Source: Flavobacteriales bacterium (GTDB lineage Bacteria > Bacteroidota > Bacteroidia > Flavobacteriales_F > PHOS-HE28). From it: a DNA stretch of 64,000 nucleotides. Below the pieces are notes generated by a model. That model was not told the DNA's origin. It was given only the letters and a program-made list of their open reading frames with translations, and ran no database searches. The DNA lies in NCBI GenBank assembly GCA_016699575.1, contig CP064979.1:2852001-2916000 (forward strand), written 5' to 3'. The translations under genes and the position numbers were made by a program. This document shows, in pieces, positions 34,701 through 43,450 of the stretch. The first letter of the stretch is position 1. Each line of letters begins with the position of its first letter.

Positions 34701-34818
34701 ACCGCAAAGAGCGCAAAGGGCGCGAAGAATGCGGGAGACGTTCGGGTCATCTTTTCTTGTTTCGTTCACTTGGCCTTGGGCCTCAAGTATCCTTTGTGTC
34801 CTTCGTGCTCTTCGCGGT
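34701..34818. repeat. Imperfect inverted-repeat element between the MksE- and MksB-like genes
   Basis: The left arm ACCGCAAAGAGCGCAAAGGG (34701-34720, continuing CGCGAAG) pairs imperfectly with CCTTTGTGTCCTTCGTGCTC (34791-34810, continuing TTCGCGGT). The outermost ACCGC/GCGGT pairs are exact. It fills most of the 146-base gap between the two genes and looks like a small palindromic intergenic element. It might make an mRNA hairpin that changes subunit ratios. Confidence 0.55.
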
Positions 34819-34827
34819 TGTCCTTCT

Positions 34828-35406
34828 TCAATTCATTTCAGGATCGATCGTCCGCTCGCCGTCCATCAGCACGCTGCGGCTTTCCTGCTCGGCGGCATTG
34901 CTGATCTCCTGGCACTTGTCGAACATGCGGTGGAAGGGGCGCAGGAAGCGGAAGGTGTCGTCGTTGAAGTATTCCACCCAACCCAGGCGCACCATGCTCT
35001 TCACCAGTTTGCGCAGGGCCGCTTCGTCATCCACCCCAACGGCCTTCAAGTGTGTTTTGTAACGGTCGCTGGCCAGGTGGGGGAGACCCGCCACACTGAA
35101 GCGCTCGGTGAGCAGGTACTCCTCGACAGGTCGCCCTTCATTGGCGGTGGCCTCGATGAGGATGAAGCAGAACACGGCGATGGGCGGCAACGCTTGCGAG
35201 GGCGGTGTGGCTTCGGCCGCTTCCGTCTGGAAGTAGAAGAAGTCGCGTTGGTGGCGCACCAGGTTCAGGCCGAGCGGGCTGAAGTAGTCCTTGTAGCCGT
35301 CGAAGTTCTCGGCCAAGGCCGTGTGCAAGCTGCCCTGCTCGTGGGTGATGTACGCCCCTTGGCGCAGCTTGTCGAAGACCTCCTTGATCTGGGTGAGGTT
35401 GCTCAT
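34828..35406 (-). CDS. mksE: MksE/JetB-like condensin subunit
   Basis: 192 residues, small and soluble, with the winged-helix character of MukE/MksE proteins (IKEVFDKLRQGAYITHEQGSLHTAL and LRKLVKSMVRLGWVEYFNDDTFRFLRPF). In these complexes the subunit bridges the kleisin and the SMC heads. It starts with a four-base overlap on the end of the kleisin-like gene (35403-35406), so the two are translationally coupled. The SMC gene follows after a 146-base gap. Confidence 0.8.
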   Translation of the reverse strand: MSNLTQIKEVFDKLRQGAYITHEQGSLHTALAENFDGYKDYFSPLGLNLVRHQRDFFYFQTEAAEATPPSQALPPIAVFCFILIEATANEGRPVEEYLLTERFSVAGLPHLASDRYKTHLKAVGVDDEAALRKLVKSMVRLGWVEYFNDDTFRFLRPFHRMFDKCQEISNAAEQESRSVLMDGERTIDPEMN

Positions 35407-36659
35407 TTGTTGGTGCCTTTAGCGGGCGTTGGCTTCGTGATGGAAATGGTACCGACCTCCAGCTGACCGTCACGCGTGCGGTACTGTTTCGGCTTGCCGC
35501 CTTTGAAATCCACTTCGAGCTTGGGGTCGAAGAGCAGTTTGCTCAAGCCGAGCAGCGCATCGGCGGTCCCTTTCTCGGGGAAGGTCTTGGTGAGCCACGC
35601 GGTGATGTCCTTCACCGGAAGCTCTTCGTTCAGCGCGTTCGGCAGTTCGTTCAACCACAAGAGGCGCACGTAGTCGGGCGGTGTCCCCTCGCTCTCCTCC
35701 CAGTTGAGCGTGGGCGGCGGCGTGGGCGGGTGGCTCACCACGGCGTCGATGATCTGGTTGATCACAGCATCGGTGGGCGGGCTCTCGATGCGCGCGTTGT
35801 CCGCGCTCACCACATACGTCATCGCCCAGTCGTCGAGCTTCATGGAGCGCAGTCGGCCCAGGGCCAAGCCGGCGCCATGGGCGATCGCACTGGCGCGGCG
35901 CAGCACGTCATAGAGCGGCTGTAGTTCCTTACGGCTTTCGTTCAGCGTGTGGATGGCGCGGCGGCGCAGCACGCGCAAGGCGCGCTCGTTGCGCTCGATG
36001 CTGTGGAGGTCGCGGTACACGCCCTGCTCGCGCGCCATACGCAAGGCCATGTCCGTTTCGTTCAGCGTGTTCACCAGCAGGCCGTCCACACGGACGATCT
36101 CCACCAGCGGGTGCACGTACTGGTCCATGAGCACCACGATGCGCAGGTAGCGCTCGCGCACGCTCACGCTGCTGCGGTCGGCGAGGTAGCGGGCCACTTC
36201 GGCCATCACGGCGCGGTGCGTGGCATCAAGGTCGTCGCGCATGCGGCGCAACGTGTGGTCGATCTCGTTGGTGGCCATGGCCACGCTCAAGGCGTCGCCG
36301 GCATCCACGCCCAGCTGCACGCGCTTGCGGGCGCTCTCCAGTGCGGCGGTGTAGCCCTGGATGATCTCAGGACTGGTGGGCGCAGCGTCGTTGTGCAGGA
36401 AGTTCAGCAGCTGCAAGAGCGGCTGCGCCATCACGTAGTGCGAGCTGCCCTCTTCGATGGGTACGATGATCTGCATCTCCAGCAGGCGGTCCCACGTGGT
36501 CTCGGGCAGTTCCTCGGCCGCATCGCTGAAGTTTCGGATGAGCTGCCGCACCTGTGCTTCGCTGATGTCGCCCGGCTTGATGGCGATGGCGTGCAGCAAG
36601 GGCACGTGCGTGGCGCAGAAGTCGAAGAAGCGTTTGGGGGTAACGTGCATGTGTTTCAT
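35403..36659 (-). CDS. mksF: MksF/JetA-like kleisin subunit
   Basis: About 418 residues from the ATG at 36659 (MKHMHVTPKRFFDF; an ATG at 36650 is nearly as good, and the frame stays open upstream to 36803). It is mostly helical, with an N-terminal winged-helix-like region (RQLIRNFSDAAEELPETTWDRLLEMQI), a long central helical bundle (about 120-290) and a C-terminal domain. This layout and its place before MksE- and MksB-like genes fit a MukF/MksF/JetA kleisin. Sequence identity alone is weak, so the call leans on gene order. Confidence 0.7.
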   Translation of the reverse strand: MKHMHVTPKRFFDFCATHVPLLHAIAIKPGDISEAQVRQLIRNFSDAAEELPETTWDRLLEMQIIVPIEEGSSHYVMAQPLLQLLNFLHNDAAPTSPEIIQGYTAALESARKRVQLGVDAGDALSVAMATNEIDHTLRRMRDDLDATHRAVMAEVARYLADRSSVSVRERYLRIVVLMDQYVHPLVEIVRVDGLLVNTLNETDMALRMAREQGVYRDLHSIERNERALRVLRRRAIHTLNESRKELQPLYDVLRRASAIAHGAGLALGRLRSMKLDDWAMTYVVSADNARIESPPTDAVINQIIDAVVSHPPTPPPTLNWEESEGTPPDYVRLLWLNELPNALNEELPVKDITAWLTKTFPEKGTADALLGLSKLLFDPKLEVDFKGGKPKQYRTRDGQLEVGTISITKPTPAKGTNK

Positions 36660-36787
36660 CCCGCCCTTGCGGGGGGCGTCCCGTTGACCTGTCGCGCTTT
36701 TCATCAGCGCACAACAAGCACGCGAGATTAAGCCGGCCTGCCCGCCCGCACAGGCGCGAGTTTTCGACAGGTGTTGGTAACCGCCGT

Positions 36788-37981
36788 TCAGCTCTTGCGC
36801 CAATCGGCGCCAGGAATGACGCGCTTCATGAATTGATCGAACAGCGGAACCGTGAACGCGGTGTCTCCATGGTTGGGGCTCCAGATCATGCCTTTTGAGA
36901 TCAAGTTGTTGCGCCGAGGCCCTAGCGCAGTCACCTCCATGCGCAACAACTGGGCAATGTCACCGGACCGATGAGGCCCGGGGCCTAGCTCGGCCATAGC
37001 GCGCAAGTAAATCTTTTCAGCGGGTGTGAGCCTGTCGAACCTGACCCTGAAAAAGCTCTCGTCGAGCGCAGCCACAGCGCTGGTTGACGCGACTAGGACG
37101 TCTGCCTCTGTGATTGGTGAGCGATCGGCCGCATCCCATGCGTGCTTTCCCCATTCTTGGATGAAGTACGGATAGCCTTCGGTTTTCTCGACTATCATTT
37201 CGACTGCACGACCCTCGATTTCCACGTTCTGTTGATTGGCGGGCGCCTCGATTGCTTGCCGTGCATCAGAAGGTTGCAGTGGTCCGATGGTGGGAAAGTC
37301 GAATAGTCGCTCCGCATAGGATTTGGCGTCGCCCATGCGCCCCCTGAGTTGCGGCAGGCCCGCACCGATCAGGATTATAGGCAAACGTCGTTGAGCGCAT
37401 CTGTGCATGGCCGTGATCAATGCGGCCATTTGTGGCTCAGGCACGTACTGCAGTTCGTCGATGAAGATGGCCAGAACGGTATCGGCTTTGGCGGCGGCCT
37501 GACCCGCCGCTTCCATCAGGGCTTGGAGGTCGTGTTCGAGATCACCGTTGTCGGCCAAGCCTGGTTCCGGTTCAAAGTCGAAGCCCACTTCAATGTCTCC
37601 GTATTTGACCTTCAGGGCCTTCGCGAAGCCGGCGAGACCACGAAGCGCTCGTTGTGCAAGGTCTTTCGCGTTCGCGTTTCGCGAGAGCCGCAAAAGAGCT
37701 TGCCTCAGTTGGGGAACGAGAAGCGCGGGGAGCGACCCCTTTTCCTTGGCTTCGATGCGGAGCGTTTGGGCACCAGTTGATTCGGCATCTTCTCTCATGC
37801 GGTCCAACAAGACCGTTTTACCAACGCCACGAAGACCGACAAGCATCAAGCTCTTTGCAGGGTTGCCGAGGCGAATACGCGCAATGGCAATGCGTACCGT
37901 TTCAAGCAGTTCGTCCCGGCCAACGAGTTCCGGGGGTTGGGTACCAGCCCCGGGCGCAAATGGATTCCTTATGGGGTCCAC
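36788..37981 (-). CDS. AAA+ ATPase with C-terminal winged helix, upstream of the condensin genes
   Basis: 397 residues. The start is a GTG at 37981 (MDPIRNPFAPGAG); an in-frame stop lies two codons upstream, so no earlier start exists. An Orc1/Cdc6- or STAND-like ATPase domain shows Walker A VGLRGVGKTVLL (about 48-59) and Walker B VLAIFIDELQYV (about 168-179). A sensor-like IILIGAGLPQLRG and a winged-helix C-terminus (DRLTPAEKIYLRAMAELG) follow. It lies 128 bases before the kleisin-like gene on the same strand. It could be a DNA-binding regulator or sensor of the locus, or an independent gene. Bases look less GC-rich than around it. Confidence 0.8.
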   Translation of the reverse strand: MDPIRNPFAPGAGTQPPELVGRDELLETVRIAIARIRLGNPAKSLMLVGLRGVGKTVLLDRMREDAESTGAQTLRIEAKEKGSLPALLVPQLRQALLRLSRNANAKDLAQRALRGLAGFAKALKVKYGDIEVGFDFEPEPGLADNGDLEHDLQALMEAAGQAAAKADTVLAIFIDELQYVPEPQMAALITAMHRCAQRRLPIILIGAGLPQLRGRMGDAKSYAERLFDFPTIGPLQPSDARQAIEAPANQQNVEIEGRAVEMIVEKTEGYPYFIQEWGKHAWDAADRSPITEADVLVASTSAVAALDESFFRVRFDRLTPAEKIYLRAMAELGPGPHRSGDIAQLLRMEVTALGPRRNNLISKGMIWSPNHGDTAFTVPLFDQFMKRVIPGADWRKS

Positions 37982-37999
37982 GGATCAAACATAAGGAGA

Positions 38000-38034
38000 T
38001 TAGTCGAATTATCAGTTGTCGATAAGTCGACTAA
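38000..38034. promoter_or_regulatory. Operator-like dyad upstream of the AAA+ gene
   Basis: The arms TTAGTCGAATTATC (38000-38013) and GATAAGTCGACTAA (38021-38034) are inverted repeats with one mismatch around a seven-base centre. The dyad ends 18 bases before the GTG start of the AAA+ gene, in an AT-rich patch. A regulator binding here could control the ATPase gene and perhaps the condensin operon behind it. Which protein binds is unknown. Confidence 0.55.
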
Positions 38035-38074
38035 ATCTCTTCAAAATGTTCAGAAGAAATTCCACCTCAATGTA

Positions 38075-38104
38075 CAAGCCCCCGGCCTTTCGACCGAGGG
38101 CTTG
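38075..38104 (-). terminator. Terminator-like hairpin downstream of groEL
   Basis: CAAGCCC (38075-38081) pairs with GGGCTTG (38098-38104), with a CGG/CCG inner extension. It lies about 60 bases after the groEL stop on the minus strand, separating the chaperonin operon from the accessory island. Confidence 0.6.
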
Positions 38105-38162
38105 ACCTTTCACACAGGCGTGTGCCCGTGACCACCGTTCCATGGCGTGGAACGGGCGGTGC

Positions 38163-39800
<1,638 letters not shown>

Positions 39801-39858
39801 TGCAGTAGGATGATTGGTTGGGTTGGGATGAAGGTCTTCCGGTCAGAGCACCTGTCGT

Positions 39859-39877
39859 GTCGACCCACTGGGTCGAC
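39859..39877. promoter_or_regulatory. Perfect short dyad between groES and groEL
   Basis: GTCGACCCA-C-TGGGTCGAC is a nine-base inverted repeat around a single base, in the 105-base groES-groEL gap. It is not the CIRCE/HrcA element (TTAGCACTC-N9-GAGTGCTAA). It may be an mRNA hairpin affecting relative GroEL/GroES output. Confidence 0.45.
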
Positions 39878-39905
39878 TGTACGTGTACTCTTGCCGGTAA
39901 CGTGC

Positions 39906-40196
39906 TTAGTTCAGGACAGCGTAGATGTCGCTTTCGCGCATGATCATGTAGTCCTTGCCGTCGAGGCTGAGCTCGGTGCCGCTGTATTTGCCGTACAGCA
40001 CGCTGTCGCCCACCTTCACGCTCAGGGGGGTCACTTTGCCGTCGTCGGCGATGCGGCCGGTGCCCACAGCGATCACTTTGCCACGCTGCGGCTTTTCCTT
40101 GGCGGTATCGGGGATGAACAAACCACCCTTGGTGGTCTCTTCTGCAGCGGCTGCTTCAACGAGCACGCGGTCTGCCAGTGGCTTCACGTTGGCCAT
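39906..40196 (-). CDS. groS: Co-chaperonin GroES
   Basis: 96 residues with VKPLADRVLVEAAAAEE, KGGLFIPDTAKEKPQRGKV and the mobile loop, ending in YMIMRESDIYAVLN. It caps the GroEL ring. It is the first gene of the groES-groEL pair. No CIRCE repeat was found in the ~155 bases between it and secG. Confidence 0.98.
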   Translation of the reverse strand: MANVKPLADRVLVEAAAAEETTKGGLFIPDTAKEKPQRGKVIAVGTGRIADDGKVTPLSVKVGDSVLYGKYSGTELSLDGKDYMIMRESDIYAVLN

Positions 40197-40352
40197 GGGT
40201 TATGATGATCGGGGTTTTGGTTATTTGAGTTGGCGTGGCGCGCATGGCAACGACAGTGCCGACGAGCCCTGTAGGGGTTATCAACTGTCAAGACTTCCGT
40301 TCGCTGCCAGTTGCGGGAAAAACAGGCAGTGCGGACTGACAAGAAGTGACGA

Positions 40353-40688
40353 TCAGCCCGGCTGCTTGGCCGAGTCCACGGGTGCGGTGACCGCGTTAGG
40401 GTCCACCTCCGCGTCCTGCGTGGTGTTGATGGTCTCCTCGATGGTGTCATCGGGGCCCTGGCTCTTCGCCTGCACTTCGGTTTGTGAGCCGCTCAGGAGC
40501 GCAAGGACCATCAGGACACCAGCGAGGGTCCAGGTGCCTTTCTCCAGGAAGTCCGTGGTGCGCTGCACCCCACCGATCTGCTGGGCGCCGCTGAAGCCAC
40601 TGGCCAAGCCACCGCCCTTGGGCGCTTGCATGAGAACGAACAGCCCTAGGAACACGCACACGAGCAGGATGAGGATCGAGAGGAACAT
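40353..40688 (-). CDS. secG: Preprotein translocase subunit SecG
   Basis: 111 residues from the ATG at 40688 (MFLSILILLVCVFLGLFVLMQ). Two transmembrane helices surround the conserved APKGGGLASGFSGAQQIGGVQRT loop; the second is WTLAGVLMVLALL. The acidic, Thr/Pro-rich tail is typical of Bacteroidetes SecG. It assists SecYE in protein export. It starts two bases after the stop of the TPR gene, in the miaB to secG operon. Confidence 0.95.
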   Translation of the reverse strand: MFLSILILLVCVFLGLFVLMQAPKGGGLASGFSGAQQIGGVQRTTDFLEKGTWTLAGVLMVLALLSGSQTEVQAKSQGPDDTIEETINTTQDAEVDPNAVTAPVDSAKQPG

Positions 40689-40690
40689 GG

Positions 40691-41716
40691 TCAGCCTTCT
40701 TTTTTCTGTTTCTCCGCAGCCGCCTGCGAAAGGGCCGCGAAGTAAGCTGCTTTTTCCGGCACTTTCAACGCCAGCTTGCGATAAGCCTCTTCTGCCTTGG
40801 CGTAGTTGCCCTGCTGTTCGTAGATACGGGCCAGGGTCTCGCTCACCATGTCTGCGTGGTCGCGCAGGCTGCGGCGGCCAGCTTCCTGCGGGCTGAAGAA
40901 GGCGGCCTTTTTGGGCGGCTCGATGGGCGTTTTCGCGAGGAACCGGTCGATGGCGCTGCGGGTGGCCGATGGTGCCGAGCCTTCGGCGTGGTCCGGGGCA
41001 ACAGGCGTTTCCGCCTTTTCCGTGACCGGTGGAGCGCTCGGTTTGGCCGGAGCAACTGGCTTGGGAACGGCTTGGATGTCCGTATCGAGCCAAGCGCCAA
41101 AGCTCATGCGCGCACCGGGCACCCGGGCCGCCAGAACCATGGGCCTCATCGGTGGGGCTACCGGCTGCTGCTGGACCGTTGGAGCGGCAGTGGGAGCGGG
41201 GGTGTCCTGCATCACCATCGCCTCCAGGCTGTATCCCGTGCTGATGGCGGCCTCCAGCATTTGCTGCTCCAGGATACGTGCGGCCATTTCCTCGTCGGAC
41301 GGTGGCGGGGCTTCCTCAACGACCGGGATCACCTCAGGCTGGGCCGGTTCTTCAAGGGGCTCCGTCAGCTCATCAATGGGGGCAGGGGGAGCAACCGTTG
41401 GCTGCTCAACCGCAACCGGGGTGCTTACCGCTATTTCGGGCTCCTCGTCCCGCACAACGTGCATGGGCGCGGACGCAGCGACGATCTCAGCCTTGGCGGC
41501 GTGGTAAAGCACCTCGCGGCTGGGCACATGGGCGGCGGCATCGCGCAGATGTTCCGTGCCGAGCACGTCGCCCGTGGCGTGTTCTCCCTTCGCCAGCAGC
41601 ACCTGGGCCCCGGAGAACCACGGATGGCGCTGCACCAGGTCGCGCAGACCGGCCAGGTCCTCGGCGGCCACTTGCGCTGGCTCGGCCAGCAATCGGGTCA
41701 GGCGTTCCTTGTTCAC
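40691..41716 (-). CDS. TPR-containing protein of the lptE-secG operon
   Basis: About 341 residues from a GTG at 41716 (MNKERLTRLLAEPAQV), preferred because an upstream ATG at 41752 would overlap lptE. The N-terminal helical region (RDLVQRHPWFSGAQVLLAKGEH) is followed by a Pro/Ala/Glu-rich low-complexity middle (about 95-260). A C-terminal TPR motif follows (VSETLARIYEQQGNYAKAEEAYRKLALKVPEK). The position between lptE and secG is one I recall from related Bacteroidetes. Its function is unknown; the TPR suggests a protein-binding or envelope-assembly role. Confidence 0.75.
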   Translation of the reverse strand: MNKERLTRLLAEPAQVAAEDLAGLRDLVQRHPWFSGAQVLLAKGEHATGDVLGTEHLRDAAAHVPSREVLYHAAKAEIVAASAPMHVVRDEEPEIAVSTPVAVEQPTVAPPAPIDELTEPLEEPAQPEVIPVVEEAPPPSDEEMAARILEQQMLEAAISTGYSLEAMVMQDTPAPTAAPTVQQQPVAPPMRPMVLAARVPGARMSFGAWLDTDIQAVPKPVAPAKPSAPPVTEKAETPVAPDHAEGSAPSATRSAIDRFLAKTPIEPPKKAAFFSPQEAGRRSLRDHADMVSETLARIYEQQGNYAKAEEAYRKLALKVPEKAAYFAALSQAAAEKQKKEG

Positions 41717-41741
41717 GGCGAAAGGGCGCGAAAGGTGCGGA

Positions 41742-42239
41742 TCACCACGCACCCAACGTGCGATCGAAGATATCCTGTGCCAGTTGCTTACTGATCTCCT
41801 CCACCAGCCCGGCCTCCACCGAGCTCAGGTCGGTGCTGCTGTTGAAGTCGGCGAAGCGGCTCACTGTGAACTCGCTGTCGCGCGCTTTGTCCGTGGAATT
41901 GGTGAAGCGCACGTTCACCCCGATCGTGAGGCGGTTGAGCGCGGCCGTTTCGTTGGCTTGGATGGCCACGGGTTGAACGTCGTACTGCACGATGGCGCCG
42001 GTGAACTGGACATCTCCGTTGCTGCGGCGCAGGTCCAGCGGTGTTTGGGCCTGCATCAGATCGCGCAGCGTTTCGGTGAAGGTTTGGGCGCTCTGGGGCG
42101 TGGCCAGGGGCGCACGCGTATCGAACTGCTCCACGCTGAAGCTCTTCGCATTGCCCACGCTGGCCGGCGGCGTGAAGCTGTAACTGACCGTACAGGCTGG
42201 CAGCAGCAGAGCAATGGCGAACGCGAGCAGGAGCCTCAC
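41742..42239 (-). CDS. lptE: LPS-assembly lipoprotein LptE
   Basis: 165 residues with a lipoprotein signal peptide and lipobox (LLAFAIALLLPAC). The mature part opens with TVSYSFTPPASVGNAKSFSV, the conserved start of Bacteroidetes LptE. It ends VEEISKQLAQDIFDRTLGAW. It should plug the LptD barrel during lipopolysaccharide insertion into the outer membrane. Its start overlaps the stop of the sigma-54 activator gene by four bases (42236-42239). Confidence 0.9.
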   Translation of the reverse strand: MRLLLAFAIALLLPACTVSYSFTPPASVGNAKSFSVEQFDTRAPLATPQSAQTFTETLRDLMQAQTPLDLRRSNGDVQFTGAIVQYDVQPVAIQANETAALNRLTIGVNVRFTNSTDKARDSEFTVSRFADFNSSTDLSSVEAGLVEEISKQLAQDIFDRTLGAW

Positions 42240-43450
42240 TTGATGTCGTATTCCTTGATCTTGCGGTACAACGTCCGCTCGCTGATGCCCAGTTCCTCCG
42301 CCGCGAACTTCCTGCGACCACGGTGCTTCACGATGGCCTTTTGGATCAGCTCCTTCTCCTTGTCCAGAATGCTCAACGACTCCTCCACTTCGGTATGGTG
42401 CACATCGTGCGTGGCGCTGTCGGTACGTTGCGGCAACTGGATGCTCATCGGCGCGTGCTCGCCCAACTGCGCCGGGATGATGATCTCGCCGCCATAAACC
42501 GGTGGTTGCATCGCAGGCATCGCCTGACCCTGCGCCAGGTTGAGCACTTGGGCCTTCAACGCCGTGATATCGTTCTTGAGGTCGAAGAGGAACTTGTAGA
42601 TGAGTTCCTTCTCGTTGCTGCCGTCCGCGAACGTGGCCGGACCCGCCAGTGCCGGTAGGTTGCTCGGTGTTTCGTTCGGCAGGTACGACCGCATGATATC
42701 GGCGGTGATGGTGCGCCCCTTCTCGATCACGCTCAGTTGGTCCACCATGTTGCGCAGTTGGCGCACGTTGCCCGGCCAGCGGTAGCTCTCCAGCAGAGCA
42801 ACGGCATCATCCGTGAGGGTCAGCGGCTCGTTGCGGTACTTCTCCGCATTGTCCTGGGCGAACTTCCGGAACAGCAGGTGGATGTCCTTGCGGCGTTCGC
42901 GCAGCGGCGGCACGGTGATGGGCACAGTGTTCATGCGGTAGTACAGGTCCTCGCGGAAACGGTGGCGTGCCACTTCCTCCAGCAGGTTTTTGTTGGTGGC
43001 CGCTACCACGCGCACGTTGGTCTTCTGTGCTTTGCTACTGCCCACGCGGATGAACTCACCCGTCTCCAGCACGCGCAGCAAGCGCACCTGTGTGGTCAAG
43101 GGCAGCTCGCCCACTTCGTCCAGGAAGAGCGTGCCGCCGTCGGCCGATTCGAAGTAGCCCTTGCGCGCCTCGTGCGCACCGGTGAAGGCTCCCTTCTCGT
43201 GGCCGAACAGTTCGCTGTCGATGGTCCCTTCGGGGATGGCCCCGCAGTTCACCGCTATGTACGGTTGATGCTTCCGTGCGCTGTAGGCGTGCACGATCTT
43301 CGGGATCACCTCTTTGCCCGTGCCGTTCTCGCCCGTTACCAGCACGGTGAGGTCGGTGGGTCCCACTTGCGAGGCGATCTCCACGGCACGGTCCAGCATC
43401 GGGCTGTTGCCGATGATGCCGAAGCGCTGTTTGATCGGTAGTACGTTCAT
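42236..43450 (-). CDS. Sigma-54-dependent activator without receiver domain
   Basis: 404 residues. The AAA+ domain begins directly at the N-terminus, with Walker A TGENGTGKE, the sigma-54 contact loop GAFTGA, Walker B GGTLFLDEVGEL and the arginine-finger region FREDLYYRMNTVPI. A Fis-type helix-turn-helix ends the protein (RRKFAAEELGISERTLYRKIKEYD). With no receiver or GAF domain, its control must come from a linker, a partner or its own level. It is coupled by four-base overlaps to miaB upstream (43447-43450) and lptE downstream. Confidence 0.93.
   Translation of the reverse strand: MNVLPIKQRFGIIGNSPMLDRAVEIASQVGPTDLTVLVTGENGTGKEVIPKIVHAYSARKHQPYIAVNCGAIPEGTIDSELFGHEKGAFTGAHEARKGYFESADGGTLFLDEVGELPLTTQVRLLRVLETGEFIRVGSSKAQKTNVRVVAATNKNLLEEVARHRFREDLYYRMNTVPITVPPLRERRKDIHLLFRKFAQDNAEKYRNEPLTLTDDAVALLESYRWPGNVRQLRNMVDQLSVIEKGRTITADIMRSYLPNETPSNLPALAGPATFADGSNEKELIYKFLFDLKNDITALKAQVLNLAQGQAMPAMQPPVYGGEIIIPAQLGEHAPMSIQLPQRTDSATHDVHHTEVEESLSILDKEKELIQKAIVKHRGRRKFAAEELGISERTLYRKIKEYDIK

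Noticed and set aside
29040..38034. A JetD/MksG TOPRIM nuclease completing a canonical Wadjet system
   Set aside because: I looked on both strands around the condensin genes and found no TOPRIM-type frame. Only the DUF262-DUF1524 gene and a glycosyltransferase lie downstream.
40197..40352. CIRCE/HrcA operator upstream of groES
   Set aside because: No TTAGCACTC-N9-GAGTGCTAA-like sequence is present in this spacer.
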